Shown: positions 7,204-13,716, numbered from the stretch's first letter. The stretch: DNA of 16,888 nt from Microcaldota archaeon (GCA_021812025.1 JAKAPD010000007.1:1-16888), one strand, 5' to 3'. Translations and numbers: made by a program. Notes: a model not told the origin generated them from the letters alone.

Positions 7204-7227
7204 AGTTTCATAATACTATATGAAACT
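7204..7227. promoter_or_regulatory. Perfect 9-bp inverted repeat over the start codon (candidate operator)
   Basis: AGTTTCATA (7204-7212) and TATGAAACT (7219-7227) are perfect inverted arms with a 6-nt spacer. The right arm includes the ATG at 7220, so a bound repressor would sit on the transcription and translation start. The neighbouring winged-helix regulator is the obvious candidate binder. This is inference. Confidence 0.55.
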
Positions 7228-7468
7228 CGAAATGGTGAAATCTATGCCAATACCGCCACATGAAAGGACAAGACACGAAATGGAAGAAGAATATGAAGGG
7301 GAGTCCGGACCGCGACCTCGTGGACCGCCACATGGCCCAAGGGAACGCGGGCTTCCACCTCCGCCGCCAAGGCTGCCCGGCTTGACCCACGAGGACCTTG
7401 CAGACCTTCTAGAGGCAAAGCTCGACAAGCTTTATAGAGAGCTCGAAGAGATAAGGAGGAGATTGTAA
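7220..7468 (+). CDS. Small proline-rich coiled-coil protein
   Basis: An 82-residue protein of no recognised family. An acidic patch (20-29) is followed by a proline/arginine/glycine-rich stretch (31-54, including six prolines in a row... five at 46-50 after L45) and a C-terminal amphipathic helix with heptads at L64, L68, L71, L75, I78 and L82. This mirrors the C-terminal half of the divergently encoded regulator (proline-rich linker then coiled coil) but lacks a DNA-binding domain. It is therefore a candidate hetero-oligomer partner or antagonist of that regulator (inference). The ATG lies at the predicted transcription start of the TATA-like box at 7191-7199, consistent with a leaderless mRNA, so this start is preferred over ATG 7232. 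It could also be a disordered scaffold unrelated to regulation. Confidence 0.68.
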   Translation: MKLEMVKSMPIPPHERTRHEMEEEYEGESGPRPRGPPHGPRERGLPPPPPRLPGLTHEDLADLLEAKLDKLYRELEEIRRRL

Positions 7469-7494
7469 TTTCCTCTTCGCCTGCCTCTGTACGA

Positions 7495-7504
7495 AATTAA
7501 TAAA
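7495..7504 (+). promoter_or_regulatory. TATA-like box for alaX
   Basis: ATTAATAAAA is centred about 29 nt before the ATG at 7529, predicting a leaderless or nearly leaderless transcript. Confidence 0.45.
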
Positions 7505-7528
7505 AGCTGATTTTTCTTATTTTACGCT

Positions 7529-8251
7529 ATGACAGAAAAGATCTATCTCGAGGACTCCTACCTTAAGGAGTTTGACGCGCAGGTAGTAAGGCATAGCATA
7601 AATGAAGTTGTGCTGAATGGCACGATCTTCTATCCGGCTGGTGGCGGACAGCCAAACGACAAGGGCTTAATAGTGATAACCGGCACAGAGTATCAGGTGG
7701 TGGACCTTAGAAAAGAGGGCGATGACATAGTGCACGTGTTTAATAAGCCCTTGGAAAAAAACGTCAAGGCTGGGGACTCGGCTAAATGCGTGATAGACTG
7801 GGATTACCGATATGCGTGCATGAGATACCATAGTGCTCTCCATACTCTGGACGGGGTTATTGAAAAGTATTACGGCTCCGGGATGGTTACCGGTGGCCAA
7901 ATCTACCACGACCGGGCGCGGCTAGACATTGACATGCCGGGTCTCAGTAAGGAGAAGGCGCTAGAAATGATTGATAAGACAAATGCCGTTGCCAAAGAGG
8001 GCCACCCAATAAATTCCAGGGAACTTAGCAAAGAGGAGGCTATGAAGATACCCAGGCTTTCGAGGACAGAAACTGGCAGGAAGCTTCTCGATAGCCTGAA
8101 AACGGTGAGGGTGATTGAAATAGAAGGCGTAGACATGCAGGCTGATGGCGGCCTCCATGTAAAAAACACCGGCGAGTTTGGGAAAATCTCGCTGGGCAAC
8201 TTTGAAAACAAAGGAGCAAAAAGAAAAAGAATGGAAATCATCCTAATCTAA
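7529..8251 (+). CDS. alaX: Alanyl-tRNA editing protein AlaX
   Basis: A free-standing editing factor related to the editing domain of AlaRS. The family hydrolyses Ser-tRNA(Ala), and some members Gly-tRNA(Ala), in trans. The N-terminal beta domain carries the conserved F-Y-P-A-G-G-G-Q-P segment at 34-42. The zinc-site H-S-A-L-H (H101, H105) follows Y-R-Y-A-C-M-R-Y, and the third histidine is H210 in A-D-G-G-L-H-V (205-211). Where AlaRS editing domains have Cys in C-x-G-x-H-V, this protein has D206, so its zinc site would be HHDH if Asp is a ligand. At 240 residues it is the medium (AlaX-M) type, without the long C-terminal extension of AlaX-L. The C-terminus is basic. It is apparently monocistronic and converges with a decayed gene. 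The family is certain; the amino-acid specificity is not. Confidence 0.9.
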   Translation: MTEKIYLEDSYLKEFDAQVVRHSINEVVLNGTIFYPAGGGQPNDKGLIVITGTEYQVVDLRKEGDDIVHVFNKPLEKNVKAGDSAKCVIDWDYRYACMRYHSALHTLDGVIEKYYGSGMVTGGQIYHDRARLDIDMPGLSKEKALEMIDKTNAVAKEGHPINSRELSKEEAMKIPRLSRTETGRKLLDSLKTVRVIEIEGVDMQADGGLHVKNTGEFGKISLGNFENKGAKRKRMEIILI

Positions 8252-8267
8252 GTCCCCATTCTATTTC

Positions 8268-8690
8268 TTATTTGCCAAGCACATCTTCCAGGGCTTTCTT
8301 TTTGTCAGTCGCCGGACTACTTCTTGAGGGTTGACTTCGCATTGAAGTTTATCCCCATGCCAAAGCTCCTGCCGAGCATTCCAGCCTCTAAAAGGAAGCT
8401 GTTTGTTCCAGCTGTTTTTCAGTCACTTTGCTGACATCATTCACCATTGGCGCCAACAGCCTAGCTTCGTGAATCTTAGATTCCCATAATGGAAGTGCTA
8501 GTTCATGGCTTTTCCCTGTTCGCTTTGCCGATTTCCTCAGCTCCGTTATGTTTAAGCTTCCATTGGCGTATTCGATGTTGATGCCAAAGCGCTTTATTCC
8601 TTCTAGGTTCTTTGCGTTTCTCCTAGCTGTTATCGCCTTGATAACTTGATCATAGGTGATATCTTTTGGTATAAAGATACATTTTGGCTC
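8268..8690 (-). pseudogene. Decayed AlkD-like DNA alkylation repair gene
   Basis: Minus-strand translation directly after the carbamate kinase stop is open for about 100 codons and reads like the N-terminal part of the AlkD/HEAT-repeat DNA glycosylase family. The parts recognised are a helix ending in K-R-F-G-I-N, then T-E-L-R-K-S-A-K-R-T-G-K-S-H-E-L-A (about 8540-8487), L-W-E-S-K-I-H-E-A-R-L-L-A (about 8481-8443), and V-T-E-K-Q near 8420. The frame hits TAG at 8388-8390. A different frame continues with coding-like sequence to TAG near 8318, and a third ends with K-K-K-A-L-E-D-V-L-G-K then TAA at 8268-8270. No ATG, GTG or TTG starts the first frame, and roughly the second half of the usual ~230 residues is missing. 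This indicates truncation plus at least two frameshifts. Sequencing errors could explain the shifts but not the loss of length. Confidence 0.7.
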
Positions 8691-9614
8691 TCAATAAATT
8701 ATCGTGCCTGCCTTCCCGTGGACTACGCGGTCGGCATCAAAAAGGTCGCCTATCTTTGCGATCTTCCTGCTCTTTCTCACGAATTCCACGCATGCTTCAA
8801 GTTTTGGGCGCATCGTACCTGCTTCGAACCTGTTTATCTTCCTTTCGAGTTCGCTTGCGGCCATTCTTGACACGGGTTGTTTCATCTTTGGGTAGTCAAG
8901 ATAAAGTTTGTCGACGTTTGTCAAGATGACCATCTCTGTGGCTCCTATCGAATTCGCCAGCAGCCTGGTAGTCGCATCCTTGTCTATGACGGCGTTTGAA
9001 CCCTTCAGTGAGCTGCCCTCTTTTGAAACCGGCACGCCGCCGCCACCGCAGCATAGCACTATGTAGCCTTCGTGCATCAGCGTCTTTATCTCGTTGAGCT
9101 CGACTATGCTGATCGGTTTTGGAGACGGCACGATCCTTCTGTATTTGGCACCAAACTTTGCGTAGCTGAACCTTTCGTTAGCAAGCTCTCTCTTGAGTTG
9201 ATTTTTGGTGTAGAACGGCCCTACCGGCTTTGTCGGCTTACGGAATGCGCTGTCTCTGCCGTTTACCACAACATGCGTAACTACCGTTGTGACTTTCCGG
9301 TTTATACCTATGCGCTCTAATTCTTTCATGAAAGCGAGTTCGAGTATCGAGCCTATCAGCGCCTGCGTCTCTGCATTCATTATGTATAGGGGGAGCCTCG
9401 GCACCTCCCTGCTCGCGTATTCGCTCCTTAGATACTCGTTTCCCACCTGCGGGCCATTTCCGTGCGTTATGACGATTCTTTTGTCCCTGTTCGCTAAAGT
9501 GCCCAGGAGGTGCTTTGCGGTCCTTGTTGCGTTTTTGAGCTGCGTCTCGAAAGTGGGCGTTTCTCCTTTGTTTAGCAGCGCATTGCCGCCAAGAGCCATT
9601 ACAATAGTCTCCAT
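8691..9614 (-). CDS. arcC: Carbamate kinase
   Basis: Amino-acid-kinase-fold enzyme interconverting carbamoyl phosphate + ADP and carbamate + ATP; in degradative use it yields ATP from carbamoyl phosphate. Numbered from the ATG at 9612-9614, the 307 residues are the usual length. Recognised motifs are A-L-G-G-N-A-L near the N-terminus, I-T-H-G-N-G-P-Q-V-G-N (about 49-59), the family P-V-G-P-F-Y segment (about 130-135), V-P-S-P-K-P, G-G-G-G-V-P-V, A-V-I-D-K-D and F-E-A-G-T-M-R-P-K. The codon just before this ATG is TTG, a possible alternative start. The ATG is preferred because a TATA-like box at 9636-9645 lies 26 nt upstream, implying a leaderless mRNA. No arginine deiminase or ornithine carbamoyltransferase gene is in the window, so the source of carbamoyl phosphate (arginine, purine or agmatine breakdown) is unknown. 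Confidence 0.93.
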   Translation of the reverse strand: METIVMALGGNALLNKGETPTFETQLKNATRTAKHLLGTLANRDKRIVITHGNGPQVGNEYLRSEYASREVPRLPLYIMNAETQALIGSILELAFMKELERIGINRKVTTVVTHVVVNGRDSAFRKPTKPVGPFYTKNQLKRELANERFSYAKFGAKYRRIVPSPKPISIVELNEIKTLMHEGYIVLCCGGGGVPVSKEGSSLKGSNAVIDKDATTRLLANSIGATEMVILTNVDKLYLDYPKMKQPVSRMAASELERKINRFEAGTMRPKLEACVEFVRKSRKIAKIGDLFDADRVVHGKAGTIIY

Positions 9615-9635
9615 CAAACAGAATTGGGATTAACT

Positions 9636-9645
9636 CTTTTATTAG
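9636..9645. promoter_or_regulatory. TATA-like box between carbamate kinase and the HAD operon
   Basis: CTAATAAAAG on the minus strand is 26 nt before the carbamate kinase ATG (leaderless). Read on the plus strand, the same AT-rich block is about 33 nt before the TTG at 9674 and could also serve the HAD-PRODH-ProRS operon. Confidence 0.45.
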
Positions 9646-9673
9646 TTGCCTGTTATTTAGCTCCGGGGGTTAG

Positions 9674-10276
9674 TTGATAAAGCTCATCATATTCGACATA
9701 GGCGGGGTCCTCGTAGACTTCATGGAAGACATGTACATTCATTTCCTGCACGGCGAGGTTCTCCCGGAAGTGTCAGAAGCCAAACTCTCGAAGTTCATAA
9801 TGCCGCTGATAGAGCTGATGGAATTCGGACTGCTCAGCGTGCCAGAGCTGGAACATATGGTCGGCAAGCATTTCAAAGGTCATAGAATAAATCTAAGATG
9901 GGTAGAAGGCTTCAAGAGGAATGCTAAGCCGATTATGAGCACCATAGGCCTGATAAATGGGCTCAACAAGACGCACAAGGTTGTCCTTCTGACTAACGTA
10001 AGCTATAGCAGGCTCGCTGAGCTCAAAGACACGTATCTCAAACTGGTAAAGGTGAAGACGATCTTCGCTTCGTGCGACCTTAAGCTCAGGAAACCTGAGC
10101 CGGCCATATACGAGTATGTGCTAAAGCAGATGAAAGTCAAACCCGGTGAGGTGGTCTTCGTTGATGACCAGATAGAAAACGTCATAGGGGCCGAGAAGCT
10201 CGGCATACATGCAATATGGTTCAGGAACAAGACAAGGCTGGTAGAAGACCTGGGAGCTCTTGGAATCTGGAAGTGA
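9674..10276 (+). CDS. HAD superfamily hydrolase (HAD-IA type)
   Basis: Predicted phosphatase or related hydrolase of the haloacid dehalogenase superfamily. Motif I is F-D-I-G-G-V-L at 7-13 with nucleophile D8. The usual second Asp at +2 is Gly, as in many HAD-IA proteins beginning D-[IL]-G. Motif II is the T-N pair at 107-108, motif III K140-P141, and motif IV V-F-V-D-D-Q-I-E-N at 161-169 with D164 and D165. A helical cap lies between motifs I and II (about 17-90), as in cap C1 members. The 200 residues are normal for the group. The start is TTG after a G-rich stretch (9664-9669); no in-frame ATG fits the motif I position. It is the first gene of an apparent operon with proline dehydrogenase and prolyl-tRNA synthetase. 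The lost +2 acid leaves phosphatase activity open. Confidence 0.85.
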   Translation: MIKLIIFDIGGVLVDFMEDMYIHFLHGEVLPEVSEAKLSKFIMPLIELMEFGLLSVPELEHMVGKHFKGHRINLRWVEGFKRNAKPIMSTIGLINGLNKTHKVVLLTNVSYSRLAELKDTYLKLVKVKTIFASCDLKLRKPEPAIYEYVLKQMKVKPGEVVFVDDQIENVIGAEKLGIHAIWFRNKTRLVEDLGALGIWK

Positions 10277-10280
10277 TACG

Positions 10281-11126
10281 TTGCTCAACGAATTCGCGGA
10301 GCGCCTATTTGCTGGTAAATGGATTGCAGGGCAGTATATAAGCGACGCCATTGCCGCAAGCAGGGACCTGAATCGCAGCAACATGACTGCAATCGTGAAT
10401 TATCTTGGTGAGCTTTATACTGAAAAAGATAAAGTTGAGAAAACTGTCAACACGTACATGAAACTTGTAAAAGAGATAAAGAAGGGCAAAGTGCATGCAG
10501 AAATAAGCGTAAAGATAACGCAACTGGGCTTGCTGATCGGGAAGAGTTTTGCGAATAAGAATTATTCTATGATAGTCGATTTTGCAAAAAGAAACCGCGT
10601 TTTCGTCTGGCTCGACATGGAGGAGCACAACTATGTAAGTTCGACTCTTGAAATATTCAAGAGCAAGGCACACGGCAGGAACACCGGCATATGCATACAA
10701 TCCTACTTGAAGAGGAGCATGTCGGATCTTAGGTCGCTGTCCAAGCTCGATGCGAATATCAGGCTCGTGAAGGGGGCCCACGGCGTCACAAGCGCGCTTG
10801 GATATCCGAATAGGGCAGATGCGACTAAAAATTATGCGGTGTTGATGGACTATCTTTTCAAGCACTTTTCGCGTTTCACCATAGCTACTCACGATTTAGA
10901 CGTGATAGACACGGCGTTAAAATTAAGGAAAAGATACAAAAAAGAGGTCACGTTTGCGATGCTTAGGGGGATCAGAAGCGACTATGCGCTAAGCCTTGCA
11001 AGGAAAGGGAATGACGTATCTGTTTACGTGCCGTTTGGCGAAGAGTGGATACCATACTCATACAGAAGGCTTAAAGAATGGAGCAACTTTAAACTAATTG
11101 CAAGGTCTCTATTGCCCACACAGTAG
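10281..11126 (+). CDS. Proline dehydrogenase family protein
   Basis: FAD-dependent beta/alpha-barrel enzyme that oxidises proline to pyrroline-5-carboxylate. The 281 residues match a monofunctional PRODH barrel. Recognised segments, in order: A-G-K-W-I-A-G near the N-terminus, N-Y-L-G-E, V-K-I-T-Q-L-G-L (substrate strand), L-D-M-E, C-I-Q-S-Y-L-K-R-S, I-R-L-V-K-G-A-H (usually K-G-A-Y), A-T-H-D, F-A-M-L-R-G-I-R, and the C-terminal V-Y-V-P-F-G-E-E-W-I-P-Y-S-Y-R-R-L (usually V-P-Y-G-x-x-W), which carries the proline-carboxylate arginines. TTG 10281 is chosen over TTG 10260 because GGAAGTGA (10269-10276) is 4 nt upstream, the spacing seen elsewhere here. The gene follows the HAD stop by 4 nt and precedes proS by 8 nt. 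No P5C dehydrogenase is in the window. Confidence 0.85.
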   Translation: MLNEFAERLFAGKWIAGQYISDAIAASRDLNRSNMTAIVNYLGELYTEKDKVEKTVNTYMKLVKEIKKGKVHAEISVKITQLGLLIGKSFANKNYSMIVDFAKRNRVFVWLDMEEHNYVSSTLEIFKSKAHGRNTGICIQSYLKRSMSDLRSLSKLDANIRLVKGAHGVTSALGYPNRADATKNYAVLMDYLFKHFSRFTIATHDLDVIDTALKLRKRYKKEVTFAMLRGIRSDYALSLARKGNDVSVYVPFGEEWIPYSYRRLKEWSNFKLIARSLLPTQ

Positions 11127-11134
11127 GTGAATCC

Positions 11135-12580
11135 ATGAGCGAAAAGCAGGAAGGCATAACAGCCAAAAAGAATGATGATTTTTCTGAATGGTATACGCAA
11201 GTAGTGGTTAAAGGGGAGCTCGCCGACTACGGCCCCGTACAAGGCACAATCGCCTACAGGCCGACCGCTTATGCGATCTGGGAATCGATACAGAAGCAGT
11301 TTAACGACATGATAATAGGCTCCGGACACAGGAACGTGTATTTCCCGTTGCTGATTCCTGAAAGCTTATTGACCAGGGAAAAGGAGCATATCGAAGGATT
11401 TGCGCCTGAGGTTTTCTGGGTCACGCACGGCGGGGACAACAAGCTTAGCGAAAGGCTTGCTGTCAGGCCCACATCGGAGACGGTCATCTATAGCTTCTAT
11501 TCGAAATGGGTGAGGAGCTGGAGGGATCTGCCGCTCCTGCTGAACCAGTGGTGCAACGTCCTGCGTGCTGAGATTAAATCCACAAAGCCGTTCATACGCG
11601 GCAGCGAATTTCTCTGGCAGGAAGGGCATACGGTCCATGCAACCGTAAATGAAGCCGATGAAGAGGTTATGAGGATACTCGAATACTACAAGATATTAGT
11701 GGAAGATTACCTTGCTGTTCCCGTTTTGATTGGAAAGAAAAGCGAAAGAGAGAAATTTGCAGGTGCTTTCTATACTACGACGCTTGAGGCGATGATGCCT
11801 GATGGAAAGGCTCTGCAAGCCGGCACCTCGCACAACCTGGGCCAGAACTTCTCAAAGCCATTTGGAATACAGTTCCTCGACCAGAACAACAAGTCGCAAT
11901 ATGCGTGGACCACTTCGTGGGGAGTATCGACAAGGCTCATTGGCGCCCTGGTCATGATACACGGTGATGACCGGGGATTGGTCATACCGCCGAAAGTAGC
12001 ACCGATAAAAGCAGTGATAGTGCCTATCTACAAAGGCAACGAAGGCGAACCGGTGGTAAAGAAAGCAAATGAGATAAAATCGGCGCTCGGAAAGCACGGG
12101 ATAGCCGCTTTAATCGACGCTCGCGACGACCGCACGCCGGGCTGGAAGTTCAGCGAGCATGAGATGAAGGGCATTCCGGTAAGGATAGAAATAGGGCCGA
12201 AGGACATGAAAGAGAAGAAAGTCGTGATTTTTAGAAGGGACACCGCGGAAAAGAAAAGCATCGAAGAGAGCTCGGTGGCCAAGGCAACCGCAGAGCTGCT
12301 TGACGACATTCAAAAGAATCTGCTTGTGCGCGCTAGAGAAGCGCTGAAGAAACAGACAATCGAGGCCAAAGACTACGCAGACTTCAAGAAAACATTAGAG
12401 GAGAGGGGCGGCTTCCTGAAATGCGGATGGTGCGGAAGCGACAAGTGCGAAGGAAGCATAAAGGAGGAAACCGGCGCCACCATAAGGGTGATTCCGTTCG
12501 AGCAAGATAAGAAGATTCCGGATTGCATATATTGCGGAAAACAGGGAAAAGAGATTGTTTATTTTGCCAGGGCTTATTAG
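11135..12580 (+). CDS. proS: Prolyl-tRNA synthetase, archaeal/eukaryotic type
   Basis: Class IIa synthetase that charges tRNA-Pro. The 481 residues and the domain order (catalytic domain, anticodon-binding domain, C-terminal zinc-binding domain) define the archaeal/eukaryotic form without the bacterial insertion editing domain. Visible motifs: motif 1 region around Y-F-P-L-L-I-P (69-75), substrate loop R-P-T-S-E at 111-115, motif 2 with F-I-R-G-S-E-F-L-W-Q-E-G-H-T (153-166), and the motif 3 region in the A-L-V-M-I-H-G-D-D-R-G segment. The C-terminal Cys cluster is C430, C433, C438, C464 and C467, followed by the tyrosine-ending tail typical of this type. The start is fixed by GGTGA (11126-11130), 4 nt before the ATG and overlapping the proline dehydrogenase stop. 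It is the last gene of the three-gene operon. A full-length active enzyme is expected. Confidence 0.96.
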   Translation: MSEKQEGITAKKNDDFSEWYTQVVVKGELADYGPVQGTIAYRPTAYAIWESIQKQFNDMIIGSGHRNVYFPLLIPESLLTREKEHIEGFAPEVFWVTHGGDNKLSERLAVRPTSETVIYSFYSKWVRSWRDLPLLLNQWCNVLRAEIKSTKPFIRGSEFLWQEGHTVHATVNEADEEVMRILEYYKILVEDYLAVPVLIGKKSEREKFAGAFYTTTLEAMMPDGKALQAGTSHNLGQNFSKPFGIQFLDQNNKSQYAWTTSWGVSTRLIGALVMIHGDDRGLVIPPKVAPIKAVIVPIYKGNEGEPVVKKANEIKSALGKHGIAALIDARDDRTPGWKFSEHEMKGIPVRIEIGPKDMKEKKVVIFRRDTAEKKSIEESSVAKATAELLDDIQKNLLVRAREALKKQTIEAKDYADFKKTLEERGGFLKCGWCGSDKCEGSIKEETGATIRVIPFEQDKKIPDCIYCGKQGKEIVYFARAY

Positions 12581-12605
12581 GCAATCGTTTGAAGAAAACT
12601 GCTGC

Positions 12606-12636
12606 TTTTTTCTGGTTCCTCCTATTCTTTTTCTAT
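12606..12636 (+). terminator. T-rich stretch after proS
   Basis: Runs of T (TTTTTT at 12606-12611 and a second T-rich run at 12627-12636) begin about 26 nt after the proS stop, in the kind of sequence where archaeal RNA polymerase terminates without a hairpin. The converging minus-strand gene ends here too. Confidence 0.4.
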
Positions 12637-13235
12637 CACTCGGATCTGTTTGGGAACATCTCTAGGACATTCTTCGGCACCAGGAAGATGAGGCCGTCGA
12701 GCCTCGTCGCAGGTCTGTAATCGAAGATGCTCCGGTCTTCCATTGAATAGCTTGGTCTCATTTTCCCCCTGTATCTTAAATGAAGCGTAGCATAGCAGCC
12801 ACCCTCCGGGTTCATGACAGGACTGTTGCTCTCCAGCGTTTTCCTTATTATCCAATGTGCATCTTCAAGAAATGCCACTGCGCCAGTACTGCCGAGCTTG
12901 TCGCTTCTTATCTGCACCGGAAAATCATGCTCGGCTATGCTTACCGACAGATACGGCTTCCCGTGCCTACCAATCCTGGGCTCCATAAACCTTATGGTGA
13001 TGTTTACTACCCTGCCCTGGTCAATAAACACTTTTGGATTGTCGAATGCGTCTACCAGCCTTTGCGTAGTGAAACGCAGGGATGCGCCGCCCTGTGCATG
13101 CCAGATAGCATGACCTGGGCGAAGGCCGCCTAGCGAGATTGCGCCGTAATCCTCTAGGCTCACATCAACTACACGCCTTGGGCTTATGCCTTCTGGTGCC
13201 ATTTGCCTTCTTGCCGATGACTGCGTTGCAAACAT
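12636..13235 (-). CDS. Hypothetical protein, no family recognised
   Basis: About 199 residues from the ATG at 13233-13235, or 205 from the ATG at 13251-13253. The shorter start is preferred because GGTGC lies exactly 4 nt upstream, and a TATA-like box at 13262-13273 predicts transcription from near 13243, downstream of the first ATG. The protein has no signal peptide or membrane helix. It alternates beta-type segments (V-V-D-V-S-L, V-V-N-I-T-I-R-F, Y-L-S-V-S-I-A) with charged turns, suggesting a mostly beta-sheet soluble domain, and ends near F-L-V-P-K-N-V-L-E-M-F-P. It contains an S-L-G-G-L-R-P-G-H-A-I-W-H-A-Q-G-G segment rich in Gly, His and Trp that might form a ligand site (inference). 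It may share an operon with the minus-strand gene upstream. Function unknown. Confidence 0.7.
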   Translation of the reverse strand: MFATQSSARRQMAPEGISPRRVVDVSLEDYGAISLGGLRPGHAIWHAQGGASLRFTTQRLVDAFDNPKVFIDQGRVVNITIRFMEPRIGRHGKPYLSVSIAEHDFPVQIRSDKLGSTGAVAFLEDAHWIIRKTLESNSPVMNPEGGCYATLHLRYRGKMRPSYSMEDRSIFDYRPATRLDGLIFLVPKNVLEMFPNRSE

Positions 13236-13261
13236 ACATGCACCCAAATGCATTTTTCCGA

Positions 13262-13273
13262 AATAATATTAAA
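13262..13273 (-). promoter_or_regulatory. TATA-like box for the 199-residue hypothetical gene
   Basis: TTTAATATTATT on the minus strand is centred about 30 nt before the ATG at 13235 and supports the shorter start of that gene. Confidence 0.38.
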
Positions 13274-13288
13274 GCATATTTGACAGAC

Positions 13289-13675
13289 TCAGAAGCTTGT
13301 CCTCCATCTTGTCCATACATAGTCTCGTGCCTTTTTGGCTAGCCTTCCGCAGCCGAGCCTGTTCGCGAGCTGCTCGAGATTGCCGAGTTCTTCGCGAAGT
13401 CCCATTCCGGTATCCTCTAAAGGCGATACCGTAGATAGCAGCTCGAATGCGGCCATGGCATCGCGCCGCGACGCATCCCGTGATTTCTTTGTCCCCAATA
13501 GAAGCTCCTGTTCCGCTATTCTAAGCTGGAGCCGCCCCCTCTTGAAGCGCTCGCCTTCAGGGGATTCGCGCAGCATTCCGGTGTAGCGCTCTATTGCTGT
13601 AATCCTATCTTTGCGCGTGCGATGTGCACTTCCGATGTCTCTCTCATTTATGGCAGGAATAGCAGTTACTTCCAT
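13289..13675 (-). CDS. Hypothetical helical protein
   Basis: A 128-residue, highly charged, Arg/Leu/Glu-rich protein with predicted helices along almost its full length (for example 24-36, 41-60, 64-82 and 90-120), a composition compatible with a small helical-repeat (TPR-like) fold. No catalytic motif, signal peptide or membrane helix is visible, and no family was recognised. The ATG at 13673-13675 follows GGTGT by 4 nt, and a TATA-like box lies at 13706-13716, so the start and promoter are reasonably supported. It ends 54 nt before the start of the next minus-strand gene, which may be co-transcribed, although that gene also has its own TATA-like box. Function unknown. Confidence 0.65.
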   Translation of the reverse strand: MEVTAIPAINERDIGSAHRTRKDRITAIERYTGMLRESPEGERFKRGRLQLRIAEQELLLGTKKSRDASRRDAMAAFELLSTVSPLEDTGMGLREELGNLEQLANRLGCGRLAKKARDYVWTRWRTSF

Positions 13676-13705
13676 CTAGACACCGTTCATATATTTTTCC
13701 GACTA

Positions 13706-13716
13706 TATATAAATAA
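13706..13716 (-). promoter_or_regulatory. TATA-like box for the helical hypothetical gene
   Basis: ATTTATATATA on the minus strand, about 36 nt before the ATG at 13675, would start a transcript near 13685 that includes the GGTGT ribosome site. The AT-rich block is nearly symmetrical and could also act on the plus strand. Confidence 0.45.

Noticed and set aside
10305..10892. Minus-strand ORF of 195 codons
   Set aside because: It is antisense to proline dehydrogenase, which has clear family motifs.
12780..13133. Plus-strand ORFs opposite the 199-residue hypothetical gene
   Set aside because: The minus-strand gene is longer and has a ribosome site and TATA-like box; the plus-strand frames have neither and show Cys/His/Tyr-rich shadow composition.
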